From contig JAJXVC010000109.1 in NCBI GenBank assembly GCA_021782295.1, positions 1 through 6,487 of the forward strand: a DNA stretch of 6,487 bases, written 5' to 3'. Each line of letters opens with the position of its first letter. Positions within the stretch are counted from its first letter, which is position 1. The stretch is from a bacterium. Lineage in GTDB: Bacteria > Eremiobacterota > Eremiobacteria > Baltobacterales > Baltobacteraceae. The position numbers and the translations under genes were made by a program. The notes below the pieces were generated by a model. It saw only the letters and a program-made list of their open reading frames with translations, had not been told where the DNA came from and did no database searches. Positions 1 through 4,774 of the stretch are shown here, piece after piece.

Positions 1-837
1 TATCGCGAGATCGCGCTGCTTCCCGACGGCACGATCGACGGCGACGCGCTCGAACGCGAAGCGCGCGCGATCGATCGCGGCGCGATTTTCGTGCAACGCT
101 CGCGCGGCTACGCAACCCGTCCGAGCCTATCGATTGCAGAGCTCGAACGCGCTTTCGCGCGCCTGCGCGCGATGCGCAGCGATCTCCCGATTCTCGTCGA
201 TAATTGCTACGGCGAACTCGTCGAGGAACGCGAGCCGACGCATGTCGGCGCCGATCTCGTCATGGGATCGCTCATTAAAAATCTCGGCGGCGCGCTCGCA
301 CCAACCGGCGGCTACTGCATCGGGCGATCCGATCTCGTCGATCTCGTTGCCACGACGCTCTACGCTCCGGGGCTCAACGATGCGCTCGGCCCGACCCTCG
401 GGTTCGGGAAAGCCTTTATCCAAGGGCTTTTCCAGGCGCCGAACATTGTCGAGGCATCTTTACGAACTCTTGATTTTTCCGCCGCGCTCTTCGCGGAATT
501 GGGTTACCGCGTCGATCCCGCGCCGGGTGCACGGCGCACCGATATCGTGCAAGCGATCGCTCTGGGAAGCCGCGAGCGCGTGCTGCGCTTTTCGCGCGGC
601 CTGCAGAGCGTGCTGCCGATCGACGCTCGTTTTCGCCCCGAACCGGGTGCGGTGCCCGGTTATCGCGATCCGGTCATCATGTCGGGCGGCGCGTTCGTTT
701 CCGGCGCGACGATCGAACTTTCGTGCGATGCGCCGCTCCGCGAGCCCTACGAACTCTACTTGCAGGGCGGTGTGAATGCGATCCACGGTTACCTTGGTGC
801 GCTCGCCGCGGCGCGCGCGACCCTGGAATCGTCTTAA
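1..837 (+). CDS. Methionine gamma-lyase family protein (PLP-dependent), 5'-truncated
   Basis: The frame is open from base 1 to a TAA at 835-837 and gives 278 residues. The family (Pfam Met_gamma_lyase, once called aluminium resistance protein) is usually a little over 400 residues, so about 130 N-terminal residues lie left of the window. It has the fold-type I PLP aminotransferase architecture and is annotated as a cytosolic C-S lyase-like enzyme; its physiological substrate is poorly settled. Visible family signatures are the FVQRSRGY start of the large domain, VDNCYGEL (about residues 66-72), and GSLIKNLGG, with the expected Schiff-base lysine at residue 93 (codon 277-279). Further signatures are LAPTGGY, YAPGL, a QGLFQAPN stretch, RTDIVQAI, PGYRDPVIMSGGAF and the closing LYLQGGVN. 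No frameshift or missing motif is seen. An internal GTG at 91 is not the start, because conserved sequence continues upstream of it. The PilZ gene follows after 44 nt and may be cotranscribed. Confidence 0.93.
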   Translation, partial: YREIALLPDGTIDGDALEREARAIDRGAIFVQRSRGYATRPSLSIAELERAFARLRAMRSDLPILVDNCYGELVEEREPTHVGADLVMGSLIKNLGGALAPTGGYCIGRSDLVDLVATTLYAPGLNDALGPTLGFGKAFIQGLFQAPNIVEASLRTLDFSAALFAELGYRVDPAPGARRTDIVQAIALGSRERVLRFSRGLQSVLPIDARFRPEPGAVPGYRDPVIMSGGAFVSGATIELSCDAPLREPYELYLQGGVNAIHGYLGALAAARATLESS

Positions 838-881
838 GCCGAGAGGCTCGACGCGCTCGACGCAGAAGCGAGAGGGTCTCC

Positions 882-1253
882 GTGAACATACAAGGCAGTC
901 ACGCACAACAGCGGCGCCACGTCCGCGTCGAGATTGCATTACCGGTGACGTTGATCGTCCCAGGGCTGGAACTGGTCGTGCCCGCACGTTCGCTGGACTT
1001 AGGGGGCGGCGGCATGCGCGTCTCGACGCGCGCCGACCTACCGGCGGGGCAGCACGTCGTGCTGCGGTTCTCGCTACCGGGAGATGACGAGCGGCAACTG
1101 CTCGTGCGCGGCCGCGTGGTGCTCTCGTTCTACGATGCGACGGCGCATCTCTACGCTCACGGGATCGCCTTCACGCAATACTCCGCACAAGACGGAACGG
1201 AGATCGCGCGCTACGTCGCTTCCTCTTCCTCGGAGCCCCCGAGGAAGCCATAG
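882..1253 (+). CDS. Single-domain PilZ protein (probable c-di-GMP receptor)
   Basis: The protein has 123 residues. The open frame extends further upstream, but I chose the GTG at 882 because AGAGGG (871-876) lies 5 nt before it and the PilZ fold begins just inside it. PilZ domains bind cyclic di-GMP and act in the cytosol as stand-alone adaptors or as modules for motility, exopolysaccharide or secretion control. The RxxxR motif is present at residues 11-15 (RRHVR). The second motif, normally D/N-x-S-x-x-G, reads DLGGGG at 39-44, so the serine is glycine. The remaining beta-barrel pattern follows (GMRVSTR, HVVLRFSLPG, LLVRGRVVLSF, HGIAFTQYS) and ends in a helix (DGTEIARYVA). The tail SSSSEPPRKP is low complexity and lies in the region shared with the convergent gene. 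Binding is likely but not certain given the Ser to Gly change. The target pathway cannot be read from the neighbours. Confidence 0.88.
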   Translation: MNIQGSHAQQRRHVRVEIALPVTLIVPGLELVVPARSLDLGGGGMRVSTRADLPAGQHVVLRFSLPGDDERQLLVRGRVVLSFYDATAHLYAHGIAFTQYSAQDGTEIARYVASSSSEPPRKP

Positions 1254-1435
1254 AAGAAGAAACGGTTGCCGTCGGCGGTGGTGAGCACGATGCGCGTCTC
1301 CTCCACCTCGATATCGGCGATCGTTTTCCCGACCAAGTTCTCTAAAATCGCCTGCGCCTGCGCGAATTCGGCTTCGCGCAGGGCGTCCGGCTCTACGTCG
1401 ACCAGCTGCATTAGCTCGTCGATACGGTCGCTCAT
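1211..1435 (-). CDS. Small conserved-looking acidic protein, function unknown
   Basis: This is a 74-residue minus-strand protein starting at ATG 1435-1433. A GTG two codons upstream (1441-1439) is an alternative start. A GGAG motif (1453-1450 on the minus strand) lies 10 nt before the ATG and 4 nt before the GTG, so it fits either start. I do not recognise a named family. The first 35 residues predict as one acidic amphipathic helix (MSDRIDELMQL...ALREAEFAQAQAILENLVG). After it comes a beta-hairpin-like segment (TIADIEVEETRIVLTTADGNRFFFYGF) and an acidic tail GGSEEEEAT. That helix plus two-strand pattern, the ribosome site and normal-looking composition argue that it is translated. No cysteines, signal peptide or membrane segment are seen. 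It converges on the PilZ gene and overlaps its last 14 codons. It is divergent from the FHA-panC operon and shares a short intergenic region with it. Confidence 0.68.
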   Translation of the reverse strand: MSDRIDELMQLVDVEPDALREAEFAQAQAILENLVGKTIADIEVEETRIVLTTADGNRFFFYGFLGGSEEEEAT

Positions 1436-1459
1436 CGTCACTCTTCTCCAATCATCGGC

Positions 1460-1487
1460 TTGACGGCCGGATATGTTAGGCTATGGT
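1460..1487 (+). promoter_or_regulatory. Candidate sigma70-type promoter of the FHA-panC-coaBC-coaX operon
   Basis: TTGACG at 1460-1465 matches the -35 consensus at 5 of 6 bases. TATGGT at 1482-1487 matches the -10 consensus at 4 of 6, with a 16-nt spacer. It lies in the gap between the divergent small gene and the FHA gene, where a promoter is expected. Transcription would begin near 1494, which puts the ATG at 1483 inside the -10 box and favours the downstream ATG at 1552 as the FHA start. The call is by eye only. Confidence 0.4.
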
Positions 1488-1551
1488 GAAGGCTCGGCAC
1501 CCGGCACGGGGAGCGCGCGGCCCCGAGCGAGAAGCGCCTGCGGCAAGAACG

Positions 1552-1848
1552 ATGTTGGTGCTTGAAGTTGTAAGCGGGCCGCTCGACGGCCAACGCTGGG
1601 AATTTGAATCCGAAATCACGATCGGACGCGACGACGCGGCGGCTCAGGCCTGCCTCGCGCTCGACCGCTATGTCTCGCGCGCCCATGCGCGTATTCGGGT
1701 CGATGAGGGGGAGCTCGTGCTCTCCGACCTCGAGAGCCGCAACGGCACCCGCGTGGAGGGAGCGAAGATCGTGGGAACCGTGCGGATCGAGCCCGGAACG
1801 CCCTTTATCGTCGGGCGGACGGCCTTGCGCGTTCTCGTGCGTCCCTAA
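1552..1848 (+). CDS. Single-domain FHA (forkhead-associated) protein
   Basis: The protein has 98 residues. FHA domains bind phosphothreonine peptides and usually pair with Ser/Thr kinases or act in secretion and cell-wall complexes; this one is a lone cytosolic domain without membrane segments. All hallmark positions are present: GR at 25-26 (ITIGRD), S42-R43-x-H45 (VSRAHA) and N64-G65-T66 (SRNGTRV). Strands of the beta-sandwich surround these, ending in FIVGRTALRVLV. The start is uncertain. An in-frame ATG at 1483 would add 23 Arg/Ala/Pro-rich residues that do not look like part of the fold, and it overlaps the candidate -10 box. Neither ATG has a strong ribosome site. The stop at 1846-1848 is 1 nt before the panC GTG, so the gene is the first of the CoA operon. 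A phosphorylation-linked role in CoA metabolism is possible, but no kinase is encoded in the window. Confidence 0.9.
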   Translation: MLVLEVVSGPLDGQRWEFESEITIGRDDAAAQACLALDRYVSRAHARIRVDEGELVLSDLESRNGTRVEGAKIVGTVRIEPGTPFIVGRTALRVLVRP

Positions 1849-1849
1849 C

Positions 1850-2677
1850 GTGCGTCTGGTGACGACGATCGAGGAGCTGCGTGCTTGGCGGCGCGAGGCG
1901 CCCCCGACGCTCGGCTTCGTGCCAACGATGGGCGCGCTGCATGAAGGGCACCTCGATCTCGCGCGTTTTGCGCGCTCGCAGAATGCCGCCGTCGTCGCTT
2001 CGGTCTTCGTGAACCCGCTGCAATTCGGCGAAGGGGAGGATCTCGCGCGTTACCCGCGTGATCTCGCCGGCGATCGCGAAAAACTCGCCGCGACCGGTGT
2101 CGACCTGCTCTTCGCGCCCGCTGCCGAGGAGATCTATCCGCCGGGTTTTAGCACCGCGATCGACGTCGGCCCCGTCGGCGAGGCCTATGAAGGCGCGCTC
2201 CGTCCGGGGCATTTTCGCGGCGTTGCAACCGTGGTTGGAAAACTGTTGCATCTCGTCGTTCCGCAGCGGCTCTACGTCGGGCAAAAAGATGCGCAGCAGA
2301 GCGCGGTGCTGCGCAAACTCGTCCGCGATCTCGGCTACGATTGCGGCGTGACGATCGTGCCGACGGTGCGCGAGACCGACGGCCTCGCGATGTCGTCGCG
2401 CAATCGCTACCTCGACGAGCGCGAGCGCCGCGCGGCGCCATCGTTACACCGCATGCTCCGCCGATTCGTCGAGCTCTTAAAGACCGGCGAGCCCTTCGAA
2501 ATCGCGCGAACCGAAGCGGCGGTGCTGCTCGATCCGCCCGGAGCGCTCGATTACCTCGCGTGTGTCGACGCCGAGAGCTTCGCTCCGCTCTCCGCGCTGC
2601 GCGAAAATTCTTTCGTCATCGCCGCCGCTCGTTTCGGCCGTACCCGGTTGCTCGACAACATCTGGTTCCCGCAATGA
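1850..2677 (+). CDS. panC: Pantothenate synthetase (pantoate-beta-alanine ligase)
   Basis: PanC joins pantoate and beta-alanine using ATP, through a pantoyl-adenylate intermediate, to make pantothenate (vitamin B5) in the cytosol. The 275-residue product is close to the usual 280 or so. The frame is open far upstream through the FHA gene, but family similarity begins at GTG 1850 (MRLVTTIEELRAWR). A second GTG at 1859 is possible. Visible motifs are PTMGALHEGH at 25-34 with the two nucleotide-site histidines H31 and H34, SVFVNPLQFG at 51-60, and the RYPRD segment at 68-71. Further on are LRPGHFRGVATVV, GQKDAQQ at 144-150, and the KMSKS-like MSSRN at 181-185 followed by RYLDERER. The C-terminal small domain ends in RLLDNIW. 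No Shine-Dalgarno is seen, and the 1-nt gap after FHA suggests translational coupling. The ATGA overlap links it to coaBC. Nothing catalytic looks missing. panB and panD are not in the window. Confidence 0.97.
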   Translation: MRLVTTIEELRAWRREAPPTLGFVPTMGALHEGHLDLARFARSQNAAVVASVFVNPLQFGEGEDLARYPRDLAGDREKLAATGVDLLFAPAAEEIYPPGFSTAIDVGPVGEAYEGALRPGHFRGVATVVGKLLHLVVPQRLYVGQKDAQQSAVLRKLVRDLGYDCGVTIVPTVRETDGLAMSSRNRYLDERERRAAPSLHRMLRRFVELLKTGEPFEIARTEAAVLLDPPGALDYLACVDAESFAPLSALRENSFVIAAARFGRTRLLDNIWFPQ

Positions 2678-3864
2678 ACGGCGCGCGCGTACTCCTCGTC
2701 GTCAGCGGCGGCATCGCAGCCTATAAAGCGGCGGCGTTGACGAGTACGTTGGTGCAACGCGGTGCGACCGTCGACGTCATGCTCACTGCCGATGCCGAAC
2801 GATTTATCGCACCGCTCACTTTTGCCGCGCTCACCGCGCGCCCGGTCTATACCTCGCTCTGGGATGCTCCCGAACGGATTCCGCATATTCGTCTCGTGCG
2901 CGAAGCCGAGGTGGCGATCGTCGCCCCGGCAACCGCGAACATCATTGCGAAATTGCGCGCCGGCATCGCCGACGATCTTGCAACGACGGCGTTACTTGCG
3001 GCGCGCATTCCGGTGCTGCTCGCCCCGGCGATGAACGCCGCGATGTACGAAAACGGGACGACGACGGAAAATATTGCAGCGTTGCGGGCGCGTGGTTACG
3101 AAATCGTCGAGCCCGAATCGGGCTTTCTCGCCGAACGCGAGCACGGGGTCGGTCGGCTCGCGAGCGAGGAACGACTGCTCGAAGCGATCGAACGCGCGCG
3201 CGCGCGCCGCCGGTCGCTTCTCGGCATGCGCGTGCTCGTTACCGCCGGCCCGACGCAGGAGCCTTTCGACCCGGTGCGTTTCATCGGCAATGCATCGACC
3301 GGTGCAACGGGAATTGCGCTCGCCGAAGAGGCGGCACGACGCGGCGCAAACGTAACGTTGTTACTCGGCCCGACCTTGCTCGCACCGCCGAACGGCGTGC
3401 GCACCGAGCGCTTTGCCACGGCGGAGGAATTGCTCGCCCTCGCGCTGCGCGAAAGTCGCGATATCGATCTCACCATCGCCGCCGCCGCCGTCGCCGATTG
3501 GCGCCCGAACGAGATATCGGCGGAGAAGCGGAAGAAGAGCGATGAAACGTTGCACGTCGATTTGGAGCGCACCCCCGACGTTCTCGCCGCGCTATCGGCT
3601 GCGGGAGGCTCGCGGTGTATCGTCGGTTTCGCCGCCGAAACCAGCGATCACGAAGCCCACGCACGCGAAAAAATGAAGCGTAAAGCGCTCGATGCGATCG
3701 TTGTAAACGACGTTCGCGACGGCGCCGGCTTCGGCTTGCAGGAAAACGGTTATGTGCTGCTCGATCGCTCCGGCGCGCGGACCGATCTGGGGCGTGCGGA
3801 GAAACGGACGCTCGCCGGGCGACTGCTCGACGCGCTCGAACCGTTGTTAAAGGGGAAAACGTAG
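2674..3864 (+). CDS. coaBC: Bifunctional phosphopantothenoylcysteine decarboxylase / phosphopantothenate-cysteine ligase
   Basis: CoaB ligates cysteine to 4'-phosphopantothenate with CTP, and the FMN-dependent CoaC decarboxylates the product to 4'-phosphopantetheine. The 396 residues match the fused bacterial enzyme. The ATG at 2674 overlaps the panC stop as ATGA, and similarity starts immediately (VLLVVSGGIAAYKA). In the CoaC half (1-175) I see the flavoprotein loop SGGIAAYKA, the catalytic His71 (PHIRL) and PAMNAAMY at 118-125. A (CG)7 run encodes the ERARARRR linker at 173-180. The CoaB half begins MRVLVTAGPTQEPFDPVR and has N206, VADWRP at 273-278, the KXKK motif KRKK at 285-288, and VGFAAET. 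My remembered E. coli positions (H75, N125, C158, N210, K289) all map with a constant offset of 4. Two departures stand out: Glu154 sits where the CoaC Cys158 should be, and NASTGATG replaces NxSSGKMG. The family call is firm; full activity is inferred from the operon. Confidence 0.96.
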   Translation: MNGARVLLVVSGGIAAYKAAALTSTLVQRGATVDVMLTADAERFIAPLTFAALTARPVYTSLWDAPERIPHIRLVREAEVAIVAPATANIIAKLRAGIADDLATTALLAARIPVLLAPAMNAAMYENGTTTENIAALRARGYEIVEPESGFLAEREHGVGRLASEERLLEAIERARARRRSLLGMRVLVTAGPTQEPFDPVRFIGNASTGATGIALAEEAARRGANVTLLLGPTLLAPPNGVRTERFATAEELLALALRESRDIDLTIAAAAVADWRPNEISAEKRKKSDETLHVDLERTPDVLAALSAAGGSRCIVGFAAETSDHEAHAREKMKRKALDAIVVNDVRDGAGFGLQENGYVLLDRSGARTDLGRAEKRTLAGRLLDALEPLLKGKT

Positions 3865-4637
3865 TGTTGCTCGCGATCGACGTAGGAAACACCGAAACGA
3901 AATTCGGGATTCTCGACGAAGATGGATCGGTGCTACAGATGTGGCGCGTGCGAACGCTCACCAATCGCACGCCCGACGAGATCGGCGTCTTCATCACGCA
4001 ACTCTTCGCCACTGCGAAGCTCGACGTGCGTACGATCGATCGCATCGTGATCGCGAGCGTCGTGCCGAAACTCGATTTTGCGCTGGTCGGAGCGTGCAAG
4101 CGTTTCTTCCATCTCACGCCGACGATGTTCGAGCCGGATAAACAACCGCTGATGCCGATCGAGAGCGAGCGGGCCGCGGAGGTGGGGGCCGATCTTGTCG
4201 CCGCCGCGATCGGCGGCGTCGCACGCTACGGGTCGCCGCTCATCGTCGCTTCGTACGGCACCGCGACGGTTTTCACGGCGATCTCGCGGGCCGGTGCATT
4301 TCTCGGCGCGGCGATCGCACCGGGGATCAACGTTTCCATCGACGCGCTCGTCGGCCGCACGGCGAAGCTCCCACAGGTCGCGCTCGATCCGCCGCAGCGC
4401 GCGATCGGCCGCAACACCGTCGAGGCGCTGCAAGCCGGCATCATGCTCGGCGTCGTCGGCGCGACGCGCCTCGTCATCGAGCGCTTTAGCGAGGAGTTGG
4501 GCGGGCGGACGCGCGTCGTCGCGACCGGTGGCCTCGCCGCCGTCGTCGCGCGCTCGTGCCCCTCAATCGATATCGTGGACCCGCACTTGAGCATGCTCGG
4601 CCTCTATCTCTTCGCCAATGCACTCCGCACGGCGTAG
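3864..4637 (+). CDS. coaX: Type III pantothenate kinase
   Basis: CoaX phosphorylates pantothenate with ATP, the first committed CoA step. Type III enzymes belong to the ASKHA fold, typically need a monovalent cation and resist CoA feedback. The 257 residues are normal family length. The GTG at 3864 shares its G with the coaBC TAG, and AGGGG (3851-3855) sits 8 nt upstream. Motifs are DVGNTETKFG at 6-15 with Asp6, EVGAD at 106-110 with Asp110, and YGTATVF at 131-137. Also present are GAAIAPGI at 148-155, TAKLP at 166-170, IGRNTVEALQAGIMLG at 181-196, ATGGLA at 220-225 and DPHLSMLGL at 239-247. Two usual residues differ: the Arg after GAD is Leu111, and the Asp before GTA is Ser130. The Asp110-to-Ser130 spacing of 20 equals that of the two aspartates in the Thermotoga enzyme as I remember them, so the alignment looks unambiguous. 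It is the last gene of the operon, and no clear terminator follows. Confidence 0.94.
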   Translation: MLLAIDVGNTETKFGILDEDGSVLQMWRVRTLTNRTPDEIGVFITQLFATAKLDVRTIDRIVIASVVPKLDFALVGACKRFFHLTPTMFEPDKQPLMPIESERAAEVGADLVAAAIGGVARYGSPLIVASYGTATVFTAISRAGAFLGAAIAPGINVSIDALVGRTAKLPQVALDPPQRAIGRNTVEALQAGIMLGVVGATRLVIERFSEELGGRTRVVATGGLAAVVARSCPSIDIVDPHLSMLGLYLFANALRTA

Positions 4638-4650
4638 CGCCTTAATCGGG

Positions 4651-4715
4651 TTAACGAGGGCCGGCGTTCGAATATTAAAATACTTTACATATATTTAACA
4701 ACTAAGAGGTAGAAT
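4651..4715 (+). promoter_or_regulatory. AT-rich promoter region of the lipoprotein gene
   Basis: This short AT-rich island stands out in GC-rich surroundings between coaX and the lipoprotein gene. Candidate -10 boxes are TAAAAT (4676-4681, 5 of 6), TATATT (4690-4695) and TAGAAT (4710-4715, 5 of 6). Candidate -35 boxes are TTAACG (4651-4656), TTCGAA (4667-4672) and TTTACA (4684-4689). TTCGAA to TATATT has the ideal 17-nt spacer but a weak -35 box. TTAACG to TAAAAT has a better box at 19 nt, and TTTACA to TAGAAT is 20 nt. A promoter here is likely, but which pair is used cannot be decided by eye. Confidence 0.45.
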
Positions 4716-4767
4716 GGCATCGGCGCGTGGCGGGGGGCTCGCGCAAACTTCCACTTCTATCACCTAG
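4714..4767 (+). CDS. Possible 17-codon leader ORF upstream of the lipoprotein gene
   Basis: An ATG at 4714 is preceded by GAGGT (4706-4710) and reads MASARGGGLAQTSTSIT before a TAG at 4765-4767. That stop overlaps the AGGAG ribosome site (4766-4770) of the lipoprotein gene, so a ribosome finishing the leader would sit at the next start. The peptide has no attenuation-type codon run and resembles no family I know. If TAGAAT at 4710-4715 is the -10 box, this ORF is not transcribed from that promoter. It may be chance. Confidence 0.25.
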   Translation: MASARGGGLAQTSTSIT

Positions 4768-4774
4768 GAGATAT

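Noticed and set aside
554..561. GCGATCGC octamer (HIP1-like) and frequent CGATCG palindromes
   Set aside because: They follow from the common codon run GCG-ATC-GAN in this GC-rich genome. Position and spacing show no pattern beyond codon use.
460..987. A 175-codon minus-strand open frame across the lyase and PilZ genes
   Set aside because: It is Arg-rich, motif-free and runs through two real genes on the other strand.
1604..1849. Upstream extension of panC to an ATG at 1604
   Set aside because: The added sequence is the out-of-frame FHA coding region. PanC similarity starts at the GTG at 1850.
2341..2673. Upstream extension of coaBC into panC
   Set aside because: The extension is Arg-rich, out-of-frame panC sequence. 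The ATGA overlap and the flavoprotein N-terminus fix the start at 2674.
3470..4117. A 215-codon minus-strand open frame across coaBC and coaX
   Set aside because: It is Arg/Ser-rich with no motif and lies opposite two firmly identified genes. It is a shadow of high GC content.
4631..4641. Possible terminator hairpin (GGCG-TAG-CGCC) at the coaX stop
   Set aside because: The stem is only 4 bp, overlaps the stop codon and has no T-tract.
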